A stretch of DNA of 18,137 nucleotides from RBG-16-66-20 sp035517595 (lineage in GTDB: Bacteria > Pseudomonadota > Gammaproteobacteria > Burkholderiales > SG8-39). A program made the position numbers and the translations under genes. This document shows, one piece after another, positions 1 to 7,367 of the stretch (within the stretch, counting starts at the first letter, position 1; the number at the start of each line of letters is the position of its first letter). The stretch spans positions 1 through 18,137 of the forward strand of contig DATIYN010000175.1 of the NCBI GenBank assembly GCA_035517595.1. The letters run 5' to 3'. The notes under the pieces are model-generated. The model did no database searches and was not told the DNA's origin. It was given only the letters and a program-made list of their open reading frames with translations.

Positions 1-567
1 TCTGATCGCGCCGCAGACGGATTGGTGCTGTCCGAGTCGAAAAAGATTCAAGTCGAAATTCCGCCCTCCGGGCGCTACGAGAGCGAGCTCGCGCTGTTCG
101 CCCGCCTGTGGATGCGCTCGCTCGGGCGGCTGCTCGAGCGCGGCGCGCTGCTCGTCGTCGACTATGGCTTTCCGGCGCGCGAGTACTTCCACCCGCAGCG
201 CTCCATGGGCACGCTCGCCTGCCACTACCGCCACCGCGTGCACGGCGACCCGTTCTTCCTGCCCGGCCTGCAGGACATCACCGCGCACGTGGACTTCAGC
301 GCGCTCGCGCAGGCCGCAACCGACGCCGGGCTGGAAGTGCTCGGCTACGCGAGCCAGATGCAGTTCCTCGTCAACTGCGGCATCACCGATCTGCTCGAGC
401 GCGAGAACCCCGAGGACGCGAAGCGCTACCTGCCGGCGGCGGCGGCCGTGCAGAAGCTGCTCATGCCCGCCGAGATGGGCGAGCTGTTCAAGGTGCTCGC
501 CGTGGGCCGGGGCGTGAAGGGCGTGCTGAAGGGCTTCCGCGAGGGCGATCGCAGTGGCGCGCTCTAG
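1..567 (+). CDS. SAM-dependent methyltransferase, MidA/NDUFAF7 family (3' part)
   Basis: The frame is open from the first base, so this is the C-terminal half (188 residues) of a protein whose family is usually near 390 residues. It resembles the MidA/NDUFAF7 (DUF185, Methyltransf_28) family: LLVVDYGFPAREYFHP, then the GTLACHYRHR and HVDFSALAQAA segments typical of the family's C-terminal half. The SAM-binding N-terminal motifs lie outside the window. In mitochondria NDUFAF7 dimethylates an arginine of a complex I core subunit; the bacterial target is not known to me, so substrate is left open. The stop is TAG inside CTAG. The next gene starts 14 bases before this stop, so the two are very likely cotranscribed and translationally coupled. 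Confidence 0.85.
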   Translation, partial: SDRAADGLVLSESKKIQVEIPPSGRYESELALFARLWMRSLGRLLERGALLVVDYGFPAREYFHPQRSMGTLACHYRHRVHGDPFFLPGLQDITAHVDFSALAQAATDAGLEVLGYASQMQFLVNCGITDLLERENPEDAKRYLPAAAAVQKLLMPAEMGELFKVLAVGRGVKGVLKGFREGDRSGAL

Positions 568-1183
568 CCTGTTCTTGTTCCTGGTTCTGATCTCGATGGC
601 GACGAGAGCGGAAAAGCCTTGGCAGGACAGTCCCCACGGGCCCATGCTCGAGCGCATCATCCCGCCGGGCTTCACGCCGGGGATGCTGCCCGAGCCCGCC
701 TCGCGCGGCGCCCGGCTCACGCGGCGCTACTGCGTGCAGTGCCACAACCTGGCCAATCCCGCGATGCACGATGCCGCGCGCTGGCCCTCGGTCGTGAACC
801 GCATGGTGCCGCGCATGGAGGGCAAGGGGAACATGGGCAAGTTGATGAGCGAGATGATGGCCGGCGTGCAGGCGCCCTCGCCCGGGGAGACCAGGGTCAT
901 CGTCGCCTACCACGTCAAGCACGGCCAGAAGCCGATCGATCCCGCGCGCATCCCGGAGGTGAATGCCCCCTCCGCGGAGCCCTTTCGCCTCGCCTGCGGC
1001 CAGTGCCACGTGCTCCCCGATCCGCGGCGCCACACCGCCAGGGAATGGCCGGCCGTGGTCGCGCGCATGCAGAAGAACATGGAATGGATGAACCGGGTGG
1101 TCGGCTCCAGGGCCGTGCCCGGCGAGCCGCAGCTCAGGATCGAGGACATCGACGCGTTCCTGATCCGCTACGCGAGGAGGTAG
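554..1183 (+). CDS. Periplasmic diheme c-type cytochrome with internal duplication
   Basis: 209 residues. The GTG start at 554 is preferred over the ATG at 596 because only the longer form gives a signal peptide (hydrophobic SSLFLFLVLISM, then ATRAE with likely cleavage after ARA), and GAGGG lies 8 bases upstream as a Shine-Dalgarno site. Two heme c motifs are visible, CVQCH at 60-64 and CGQCH at 148-152. Each is followed by a matching stretch, RWPSVVNRMVPRM near 76-88 and EWPAVVARMQKNM near 164-176, so the protein is a tandem duplication of one small heme domain. M84/M88 and M172/M176 fall at equivalent places and are candidate distal ligands. It overlaps the methyltransferase by 14 bases and ends 4 bases before the cyclase-family gene. 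A role as periplasmic electron carrier is inferred; the partner is unknown. Confidence 0.85.
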   Translation: MARSSLFLFLVLISMATRAEKPWQDSPHGPMLERIIPPGFTPGMLPEPASRGARLTRRYCVQCHNLANPAMHDAARWPSVVNRMVPRMEGKGNMGKLMSEMMAGVQAPSPGETRVIVAYHVKHGQKPIDPARIPEVNAPSAEPFRLACGQCHVLPDPRRHTAREWPAVVARMQKNMEWMNRVVGSRAVPGEPQLRIEDIDAFLIRYARR

Positions 1184-1187
1184 CGCC

Positions 1188-2006
1188 ATGCCCCGCAGGA
1201 TCGTGGACCTGTCCATCTACCTCGAGAACGACGTGGTCTCGGATCCGCCTCCCTTCGGACCGAAGATCGAGTACCTGACGCATGAGCATACTTTCCCGCA
1301 GATGGCGCCGTTCTTCCCGGGCCTGAAGAAGGAGGACCTCCCGGACGGCGCGGCCTGGGCGGTCGAGCGCGTAGAGCTCATCACGCACAACGGCACGCAC
1401 CTCGATGCGCCCTACCACTTCCATCCGACGATGAACAAGGGCGAGCGCGCGATCGCCATCGACGAGGTGGACCTCGAGTGGTGCTTCCAGCCCGGCGTGA
1501 AGCTCGACTTCCGCGGCCTTCCGGACGGATACGTCGTAACCGCCGCAGACGTCGAAGCAGAGCTAAAGCGGATAGGACACGCCTTGAAGCCCCTCGAGAT
1601 CGTCGTGGTGAACACTCGCGCGGGCTCGCGCTACGGCCACGGCGACTACGTGAGCGCCGGCTGCGGCATGGGCTACGAGGCGACGATGTACCTGCTCGAG
1701 CGCGGCGTGCGGCTGACGGGCACCGATGCGTGGAGCTGGGACGCGCCTTTCGTCCACACCGCCGAGAAGTACAAGGCGACGAAGGACGCGAGCCTGATCT
1801 GGGAAGGCCACAAGGCGGGCCGCGACATCGGCTACTGCCACCTGGAGAAGCTGCACAACCTGGAGGCGCTGCCGGCAGACGGCTTCGTCGTCTCCTGCTT
1901 TCCGCACAAAATCCGCGGCGCGTCGGCCGGCTGGACGCGCGCGGTGGCGATCTTCGACGAGCTGCTTTCCGAGAGCTTTCGCCGCGACGCCGCGGCGCGC
2001 GGCTAG
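1188..2006 (+). CDS. Cyclase family protein (KynB-fold metal-dependent hydrolase)
   Basis: 272 residues, ATG start with a strong GAGGAGG site 6 bases upstream. The signature HNGTHLDAPYHF (67-78) gives the His67, His71, Asp73 and His77 pattern that binds metal in the cyclase/kynurenine formamidase fold (Pfam Cyclase, PF04199). It is longer than KynB (about 210 residues) and has an insert between the N-terminal strand and the HxGTHxD motif plus a long C-terminal part. These features fit the isatin hydrolase or general cyclase branch better than kynurenine formamidase, and no other kynurenine gene is nearby. Substrate is unknown. Codons 111-133 are an island of AT-ending rare codons including CTA and ATA. 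Its TAG stop shares the CTAG at 2003-2006 with the convergent GST gene. Confidence 0.82.
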   Translation: MPRRIVDLSIYLENDVVSDPPPFGPKIEYLTHEHTFPQMAPFFPGLKKEDLPDGAAWAVERVELITHNGTHLDAPYHFHPTMNKGERAIAIDEVDLEWCFQPGVKLDFRGLPDGYVVTAADVEAELKRIGHALKPLEIVVVNTRAGSRYGHGDYVSAGCGMGYEATMYLLERGVRLTGTDAWSWDAPFVHTAEKYKATKDASLIWEGHKAGRDIGYCHLEKLHNLEALPADGFVVSCFPHKIRGASAGWTRAVAIFDELLSESFRRDAAARG

Positions 2007-2626
2007 TTCAGGAAGGGGATCTGCATGCCGCGCACCACCGCGGGCCGGCGCGCGATCGTGTCGTACCAGCGCTTCACGTTCGGATACGCGGCGAGGTCCA
2101 CGCGGTGCCACTCGTGGCGCGCGACCCAGGGAAACGTGGCGATGTCCGCGACCGAGTATTCGTCGGCCAGGTACGCGGCCTCGCCGAGGCGCTGGTCGAG
2201 CACGCCGTACAGGCGCTTCGCCTCGTTGCCGTAGCGCTCGCTGCCGTAGGGAATCTCGTCCTTCTTGGCGCGCATGAAATGGTGCGCCTGGCCGAACATC
2301 GGCCCTACGCCGCCCATCTGGAACATCAGCCACTGCAGCGCGATCCACTTGCCGCGGTCGGTCGCCGGCAGGAACCGGTTGCCCACCTTGGCCGACAGGT
2401 AGACGAGGATCGCGCCGGACTCGAACAACGGCAGGCGCCCGCCCGGGCCGTCCGGATCGACGATGGCCGGGATGCGGTTGTTCGGGTTGATGGCGAGGAA
2501 CTCGGGCTTGAACTGCTCGTCCTTGCCGATGTTCACCGGATGCACGCGGTACGGCAGGCCGCATTCCTCCAGCATCACGGAGACCTTGCGCCCGTTGGGC
2601 GTGCCCCAGGTGTACAGCTCGATCAT
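2003..2626 (-). CDS. yfcG: Glutathione S-transferase, YfcG/nu-class-like
   Basis: 207 residues from the ATG at 2626, which has AGAAGGGAAG just upstream; longer in-frame extensions run into cca and look unlike GST. The N-terminal thioredoxin domain carries ELYTWGTPNGRKVS with Thr9 and Asn11, the positions used by E. coli YfcG instead of a catalytic Tyr/Ser/Cys. It is followed by NPNNRIPAIVD (48-57) and the ES pair (69-70) that holds glutathione. The C-terminal helical domain has QMGGVGPMFGQAHHF, close to YfcG. YfcG and its relatives have disulfide-bond reductase activity with two bound glutathiones, which is the best guess here. It is the last gene of the slt-SDR-cca unit, 31 bases after cca, and ends tail to tail with the cyclase gene in a shared CTAG. 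Confidence 0.88.
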   Translation of the reverse strand: MIELYTWGTPNGRKVSVMLEECGLPYRVHPVNIGKDEQFKPEFLAINPNNRIPAIVDPDGPGGRLPLFESGAILVYLSAKVGNRFLPATDRGKWIALQWLMFQMGGVGPMFGQAHHFMRAKKDEIPYGSERYGNEAKRLYGVLDQRLGEAAYLADEYSVADIATFPWVARHEWHRVDLAAYPNVKRWYDTIARRPAVVRGMQIPFLN

Positions 2627-2657
2627 GGCGCTTCCCTTCTTGTTATTCGGAGCGAAG

Positions 2658-3695
2658 TCAGAGGACCGAGGCAATTGCCTCTTCGCGCGCCTGGTCGAGC
2701 AGCGCGGAAATCGCTGCGGGCGCCGAGGCGCGCCGCGCGACCGCGCCCGCGTCCACCGCAGCGGCGGCCGCATGCGCTTTTCGCACGACCTCCAGGCCCA
2801 GCTCCGGCCGGGCCAGGACCGCCGCCTGCAGCAGCAGCGCGAAGCGCTCGGGCCGCCGGAACGCGTCGGCGCGCCGGAACAGCTGCAGCAACTCGGCCGG
2901 CTTCGTCGCGCCGAGCAGCTCGCGCGCGCGGCAGGCGAGCAGCGCGAGCTCGCGCTCCTCGTTCGGCGCCTTGATGCGGTCGCACAGCGCCTTGATCTCG
3001 GCCTCCGGGAGCCGCCAGCACAGGTGCGCGAAGCGCACGGCCAGCGGGCCCGAAAAGCGCAGCGGAACGGCGTTGAGCTCGGCGAGCAGCTTCGGGCGGA
3101 AGTCGCAGCGCTCGAGCGCCTCGAACATGCGCTCGGCGTGCTCCTCCGCGAGGCCGCGGGAGAATTCCTGCCAGACGCGCTCGGGAACCAGGTGGTCGGC
3201 CTCGCCGTTGTCGACCATGAGCTTCATGAGCGCCATCGTCTCCTCGGCGATGCGGAAGCCGAAGCGCGCGGCAAAGCGCGCCACGCGCAGGATGCGCACC
3301 GGGTCCTCGTGGAAGGCCTCGCTGACGTGGCGCAGCACGCCTTCGCGCAGGTCCTTCGCGCCGCCGAACGGGTCGATGAGCGTGCCGTCCTCGGCCTTGG
3401 CGATGGCATTGATGGTGAGGTCGCGGCGCGCGAGGTCGTCCTCGAGCGTCACGTCCGGCGCCGCGTACACGGTGAATCCCTTGTAGCCGCGCCCGCTTTT
3501 GCGCTCGGTGCGCGCTAGCGCGTACTCGTCGTGCGTGCTCGGGTGCAGGAACACCGGGAAATCCTTGCCCACCGGGCGGAAGCCAGCCGCGGTCATTTCC
3601 TCGGGCGTCGCGCCGACCACCACGTAGTCGCGGTCCTGGACCGGCAGCCCGAGCAGCTCGTCGCGCACCGAGCCGCCGACCAGGTAGGTTTTCAA
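2658..3695 (-). CDS. cca: CCA tRNA nucleotidyltransferase lacking the HD domain
   Basis: 345 residues; adds or repairs the 3' CCA of tRNAs. The TTG at 3695 is chosen because it places KTYLVGGSVRDELLGLP exactly where E. coli Cca begins. The catalytic head is intact: GGSVRD (7-12), metal-binding Asp21 and Asp23 in DRD, RRDLTINAIA (90-99) and EDPVRILRVARFAARFGF (130-147). After about residue 205 the protein departs from E. coli Cca (about 412 residues). The HD-domain region is shortened, and the LCHDLGKG motif is replaced by LCWRLPEA (225-232), so the metal-binding His-Asp pair is gone. The following KAPNEERELALLACRA and ADAFRRPER segments still match the E. coli tail. CCA addition should be retained and the phosphohydrolase activity lost. 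It starts 21 bases after the SDR gene. Confidence 0.92.
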   Translation of the reverse strand: MKTYLVGGSVRDELLGLPVQDRDYVVVGATPEEMTAAGFRPVGKDFPVFLHPSTHDEYALARTERKSGRGYKGFTVYAAPDVTLEDDLARRDLTINAIAKAEDGTLIDPFGGAKDLREGVLRHVSEAFHEDPVRILRVARFAARFGFRIAEETMALMKLMVDNGEADHLVPERVWQEFSRGLAEEHAERMFEALERCDFRPKLLAELNAVPLRFSGPLAVRFAHLCWRLPEAEIKALCDRIKAPNEERELALLACRARELLGATKPAELLQLFRRADAFRRPERFALLLQAAVLARPELGLEVVRKAHAAAAAVDAGAVARRASAPAAISALLDQAREEAIASVL

Positions 3696-3716
3696 GCGCG
3701 CGCGGCCGGCGCCGAG

Positions 3717-4658
3717 CTAGCGGCGCGCGCGCCAGCGCAGCTCGTCGAAGCGCTCGTGCGCTCCGGCAGGCGCGAGCCAGGCCCGCGCGGTCGCCTCGAG
3801 CGCGGCCGGCTGGATGCCGAAGGGAAACACGCAGTCGCAGACGCTCGGCACGCGCATCGACAGCAGGTTGTCGCGCGTGAGGAGCTTCACGGGCAGCCGC
3901 TCCAGCATCCACGCCTGCAGCCAGGCAAGGCCGTCGGGCAGCCCGACGACGAGGCGCCGCCGGCCGGTCGCGGCGCAGACGAACTCCACGAGCTCGCGAA
4001 GCGTGCACTCGTGCGGACCGCACAGGTCGTAGCGCTTGCCGCCCGTGCCGGACAGATGCGCCCGGCTCTCCAGCGCGGCGAGCATCGCCTTCACCACGTC
4101 GCCCACGTAGACGGGCTGGAAGCGCGCCTCGGGCGAAGCGAGCGCGAGCACGGGCGTGAGCGCCGCGAGCCGCGCGAACAGATTGAGGAACCGGTCCTCC
4201 GGCCCGAAGATCACCGAGGGACGGAACACGGTCGCTTCCAGGTCGTCGGCGGCGAGCACCGCCTGCTCGCCGATCCCCTTGGAGCGCAGGTACTCGGACG
4301 GCGCCGCGGGATCCGCGCCGAGCGCGCTCATGTGCAGCAGGCGCTTGACGCCCGCGCGTCGGCAGGCGTTGACCACCGCCTGCGCAAGCTCGACATGCGT
4401 CGCCTGGAAACCGGGTCCATGCAGGATCCCCGCCAGGTTCACCACGGCGTCGCACCCCGCCGCGAGCGCGGCCAGCACGCTGGAATCGCGCACGTCGGCT
4501 TCGACCACGTCCACCGTGGGCAGCAGGATCAGGTGCTTGGCGCGCTCGCGCCGGCGCGTCGGCACGAGGACCTCGGCGCCGCGCGCAGCGAGCGCCGCAA
4601 CCAGGTGGCGGCCGACGAAGCCGGAACCGCCGACCACCAGGAAATTCCCGTACTTCAA
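3717..4658 (-). CDS. NAD(P)-binding extended SDR, complex I NDUFA9-like
   Basis: 313 residues. The N-terminal Rossmann fold has VVGGSGFVGRHL (8-19, Gly10/11/13/16). NLAGIL (74-79), Ser111 in HMSALGA and Tyr123-x3-Lys127 in SEYLRSKG complete an extended short-chain dehydrogenase/epimerase catalytic set, followed by FRPSVIFGPEDRF (145-157). This pattern matches the atypical SDR group annotated as complex I NDUFA9 subunit family in proteobacteria. A link to respiratory complex I in bacteria is by homology only. The start is TTG at 4658 with GGAG 8 bases upstream; no ATG lies near. It follows slt after 16 bases and precedes cca by 21 bases, so the unit looks like one operon. Substrate is unknown. 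Confidence 0.82.
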   Translation of the reverse strand: MKYGNFLVVGGSGFVGRHLVAALAARGAEVLVPTRRRERAKHLILLPTVDVVEADVRDSSVLAALAAGCDAVVNLAGILHGPGFQATHVELAQAVVNACRRAGVKRLLHMSALGADPAAPSEYLRSKGIGEQAVLAADDLEATVFRPSVIFGPEDRFLNLFARLAALTPVLALASPEARFQPVYVGDVVKAMLAALESRAHLSGTGGKRYDLCGPHECTLRELVEFVCAATGRRRLVVGLPDGLAWLQAWMLERLPVKLLTRDNLLSMRVPSVCDCVFPFGIQPAALEATARAWLAPAGAHERFDELRWRARR

Positions 4659-4674
4659 GCGTCGCGCTCCGGTC

Positions 4675-6639
4675 TCAGGGCAGCTCTTCGTCGTTCCGCT
4701 CGCCGGCGGTCTTCGCCGGGACCAGGCCCAGGCGGGCCTTCAGCGGCACGAGCTTACCGCCGATCAGCTGCGCGTAGTGCATCGTGTTCGCCATCACCTT
4801 CTTCACATAGTCGCGCGTCTCGTTGAACGGGATCGTCTCGGCGTAGATCGCGCCCTCCAGCGGCCGCGCGTCGCGCCAGCGCCGCGCGCGCCCCGGGCCG
4901 GCGTTGTAGGCGGCCGAGGCGAGCAGCGGGTGCCCGAGGTCGTCGAGCACGTGCTTCAGGTAGCTCGACCCGAGCGCGATGTTCACCGGCACCTCGGAGA
5001 CGCGCGCCAGGCTGAAGTCGCGCAGGCCGCTGCGCTTCGCCACCCAGCGCGCCGTCTTCGGCATGAGCTGCATGAGGCCGCGCGCGCCCGCCGAGGACTT
5101 GGCGTCGACGATGAAGCGGCTTTCCTGGCGCACGAGGCCCAGCAGCCAGGCTTCCTCCAGCCCGGTGGCGCGCGCCTGCTCGTCGAACACTTCCCTGAAG
5201 GGCGCTAGGTAGCGCACCTTGTAGTTGTGAAGGTGCGCCGTGCGGTCTGCGGTATTGATCGCGCGATCGAAGATGCCGGTGCGGCGCGCGAGCTCGGCGG
5301 CCGCGAGCAGCTGCGCGTCCTCCATGAGCCGGATGCTGAATACCCATTCGCGCGTCGCCTCGGGGCGCAGCTCGAGGCGATAGAGCTCGAGCGCTCTCGC
5401 GATGCCGGGATTGACCCGCGCCGCCTCGACCTCCGCCTCGGTGGCCACGTGGTCGGGCTCGGGCACGGCGGCGATGCCGCCCAGCTCCTCGTCCGCGAGC
5501 AGGCCGTAGAAGCTCGGCTGGCCGGAGATTCGCAGGTAGTAGGCGCGCGCGCCGTCGGCCACGCCCTGCGCCGCCAGCGCGCGCCCGTACCAGTAGCTCC
5601 AGGCCGGGTCCTGGCGCGCGGCCGCCGACATGCGGTCGATCGAATCGCGCACCGCCGGCCAGTCGGCCGCGCGCAGCGCAGCGCGCGCCTTCCAGGCGAG
5701 CTGCTCGTCGCTGAGCGTCGCTACGTCCGCGTTCGCATACCACTGGCTTGCCTCGGGCATGAGGCGCCGCGCGCCTTCGTAGGCCAGGCGCCCCCAGAGG
5801 TATTTCACGTCCGCCTCCGGCAGGCGCGCGCCGAGCTTGCCCTGCAGCACCTCGACCGCGGATTCCGGCTCGCTGCGTCCCAGGCGCACGAGCGCGAGCA
5901 CCACGGCTTCGCGCGCCGCGCGGCGCTCGAGCGATCGGGGCGGGCTGGCGAGCAGCTTCTTCGGCGCGGTCGCCGCCTGGTTGAGCAGCGCCTCGTCGTG
6001 CTTCTCGTCCTCGGGCAGGTGGCCGAGGGCGCGGCGCGCAGCGGAGACCTGGCCGTTCTCGAACAGCAGCCGCACGCGGCGCCAGACGTCGTCGACGGTG
6101 AACCGGCCCGCCTCGCTCAGGCGGTTGGCCAGATCGTGGCAGCTCTCGGGCAGCTCGCGCGGCTCCTGCCAGATCGCGCGCGCCTCGTCGTAGGCGCTGT
6201 CGTCGCTGCGCGCCAGGCGCGCCAGCCACGCGTAGCAGCGGATCTCCAGGTCGTCCTGCACGAGCGGCGAGAGCTCGCGCTCGAACCCCGTCCAGTCGGA
6301 GCGCTTGCCGAGCTGCTTCAGCCAGTCGGCGCGCAGCCGGTCGGCGAGATAGGTGCCGGCTTCGTGCTCGAGGAAGGCGCGCACTTCGTCGTCGGCGGCG
6401 TCTTCCAGGCGCAGCTTCAGGCGCCAGTACTCGAGATAGGGCGCGAGCACGTGCCCGGCGGGCAGCGTCGAGAATCTCTGCAGCTTGAGCGCATCGCCGG
6501 CGCGGAAGGCGTCGTAGGCCCTGAGGAAGTTCTCGTCGGCCGAAGCGGGCCTGGCCTTGGGCGCGCCCGCGCCCGCGCCCGCACTGCAGGCCAGGGCTGC
6601 TATAGTGGCAAGCGCGCTTAGGAAAGCCCTAAAAATCAT
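4675..6639 (-). CDS. slt: Soluble lytic murein transglycosylase, Slt70-like
   Basis: 654 residues, close to E. coli Slt70 (about 645). It cleaves the MurNAc-GlcNAc bond of peptidoglycan in the periplasm, forming 1,6-anhydro ends. An N-terminal signal peptide (IFRAFLSALATIAALACSA) is followed by a low-complexity AGAGAGA stretch. Residues about 35-470 are a helical superhelix (U and L domains). The C-terminal catalytic domain shows LLGLVRQESRF with catalytic Glu506, GARGLMQLMP (518-527), and AAYNAGPGRARRW (576-588). Cys18 sits in ALAC, a poor lipobox, so a soluble or weakly lipidated form is possible. It heads the four-gene minus-strand unit. No Shine-Dalgarno site precedes the ATG; instead a TANNNT box lies six bases upstream, suggesting a leaderless transcript. 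Confidence 0.93.
   Translation of the reverse strand: MIFRAFLSALATIAALACSAGAGAGAPKARPASADENFLRAYDAFRAGDALKLQRFSTLPAGHVLAPYLEYWRLKLRLEDAADDEVRAFLEHEAGTYLADRLRADWLKQLGKRSDWTGFERELSPLVQDDLEIRCYAWLARLARSDDSAYDEARAIWQEPRELPESCHDLANRLSEAGRFTVDDVWRRVRLLFENGQVSAARRALGHLPEDEKHDEALLNQAATAPKKLLASPPRSLERRAAREAVVLALVRLGRSEPESAVEVLQGKLGARLPEADVKYLWGRLAYEGARRLMPEASQWYANADVATLSDEQLAWKARAALRAADWPAVRDSIDRMSAAARQDPAWSYWYGRALAAQGVADGARAYYLRISGQPSFYGLLADEELGGIAAVPEPDHVATEAEVEAARVNPGIARALELYRLELRPEATREWVFSIRLMEDAQLLAAAELARRTGIFDRAINTADRTAHLHNYKVRYLAPFREVFDEQARATGLEEAWLLGLVRQESRFIVDAKSSAGARGLMQLMPKTARWVAKRSGLRDFSLARVSEVPVNIALGSSYLKHVLDDLGHPLLASAAYNAGPGRARRWRDARPLEGAIYAETIPFNETRDYVKKVMANTMHYAQLIGGKLVPLKARLGLVPAKTAGERNDEELP
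6598..6606 (+). promoter_or_regulatory. Putative extended -10 promoter for 5-formyl-THF cyclo-ligase
   Basis: TGC TATAGT is a strong extended -10 element (5 of 6 to TATAAT plus the TG dinucleotide) inside the signal-peptide codons of the divergent slt gene. Predicted transcription start is near 6613, giving a leader of about 60 bases before the ATG at 6673. No good -35 is seen, as is common for extended -10 promoters. The leader contains a short stem TTAGG/CCTAA (6619-6633) and a minimal ATG-AAC-TAA at 6637-6645. Confidence 0.45.
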
Positions 6640-6645
6640 GAACTA

Positions 6646-6654
6646 AGCTTAGCA
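6646..6654 (-). promoter_or_regulatory. Putative extended -10 box for leaderless slt
   Basis: Read on the minus strand, TGC TAAGCT is followed by exactly six bases and then the slt ATG at 6639. With the usual -10 to +1 spacing, the transcript would start at the A of the ATG. The box lies in the palindrome CTAAGCTTAG (6643-6652). No -35 element is clear, and the match to TATAAT is modest (T, A and final T). Support comes mainly from the same arrangement at ilvA, chaA and proA. Confidence 0.4.
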
Positions 6655-6672
6655 CTGCGCGGTCAAGCCTGC

Positions 6673-7356
6673 ATGGATCCCGATCAAGTCAAAGCCTGGC
6701 GCAAGTCCGAGCGCAGCCGCCTCATCGCCGCGCGCGCGGCGCTCGACGCGGCGACGCTGGAGGCGCATCGCCTGCGCATGGATGCGCACCTGGAGCGGGC
6801 CTTCCCGGGGCTCGCCTCGTCCAAGCTCGCGTTCTGCTGGCCGATCAAGGGCGAATACGATGCCAGGCACCTCGCAAGAACGCTGCGCGAGCGCGGTGCG
6901 TTGACCGCGCTTCCCGTCGTGGTCGCGCCGCGCCAGCCGCTCGTGTTCCGCGAATGGCATCCGGGCGTCAGGCTCGCGAAGGGGCCGCTCGACATACCCT
7001 ATCCGGCGGATTCCGCCGAGGTCGTGCCCAATGCGGTGCTGCTGCCGATGAACGGCTGGGACCCGGCCGGCTATCGCCTCGGCTACGGCGGAGGGTTCTT
7101 CGACCGGACCCTGGCTGCGCTCGCGAAGCGGCCGGCGGTGATCGGCGTGACCTACGAGATCGCGCGCATCGAAACCATTCACCCGCAAAGCTGGGACATC
7201 CCGGTGGACTGGGTCGTCACCGAGCGCGGCGTCTATCGTCGCGACGGCTCGAAGCTCGCCTTCCTCGGCGCGCCGCCGGCGGGAGAGCCGAGCGCGCTCG
7301 CCTCGCCCGTCTGCTACGCCGCCGAGATCGCGCCCGGCTACTTCGGCGAGGGCTAG
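6673..7356 (+). CDS. ygfA: 5-formyltetrahydrofolate cyclo-ligase
   Basis: 227 residues; ATP-dependent conversion of 5-formyl-THF to 5,10-methenyl-THF, which returns a dead-end folate to one-carbon metabolism in the cytosol. The family motif GYRLGYGGGFFDR (133-145) is complete, with upstream LPMNGWDPA (124-132) and an N-terminal basic helix (AWRKSERSRLIAAR). The catalytic core ends near residue 190; E. coli YgfA is about 182 residues, so a tail of some 35-40 residues (FLGAPPAGEPSALASP, then CYAAEIAPGYFGEG) is extra, of unknown role. No Shine-Dalgarno site is evident at the ATG. It diverges from slt across 33 bases and converges on the O-methyltransferase with only 6 bases between stop codons. 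No 6S RNA gene precedes it, unlike E. coli. Confidence 0.92.
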   Translation: MDPDQVKAWRKSERSRLIAARAALDAATLEAHRLRMDAHLERAFPGLASSKLAFCWPIKGEYDARHLARTLRERGALTALPVVVAPRQPLVFREWHPGVRLAKGPLDIPYPADSAEVVPNAVLLPMNGWDPAGYRLGYGGGFFDRTLAALAKRPAVIGVTYEIARIETIHPQSWDIPVDWVVTERGVYRRDGSKLAFLGAPPAGEPSALASPVCYAAEIAPGYFGEG

Positions 7357-7367
7357 GCCCCGCTAGC
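7352..7367. repeat. Inverted repeat holding both convergent stop codons
   Basis: GCTAG and CTAGC are separated by six bases and contain the TAG stops of the cyclo-ligase (plus) and the O-methyltransferase (minus). The inner CGCTAGCG (7361-7368) is itself an 8-base palindrome. The stem is only 5 bp and there is no U-tract, so this is not a typical intrinsic terminator. Confidence 0.5.

Noticed and set aside
1188..2006. Kynurenine formamidase (kynB) label
   Set aside because: The HxGTHxD motif is shared by the whole cyclase family, the protein is about 60 residues longer than KynB, and no kynU or kynA neighbours it.
6561..6583. Short GCGGGC tandem repeat in the slt signal region as a phase-variable tract
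   Set aside because: It has about three six-base units, so length changes stay in frame. It simply encodes an Ala-Gly linker.
6640..6672. 6S RNA (ssrS) upstream of the cyclo-ligase, as in E. coli
   Set aside because: Only 33 bases separate the divergent genes, far too short for the roughly 180-base RNA.
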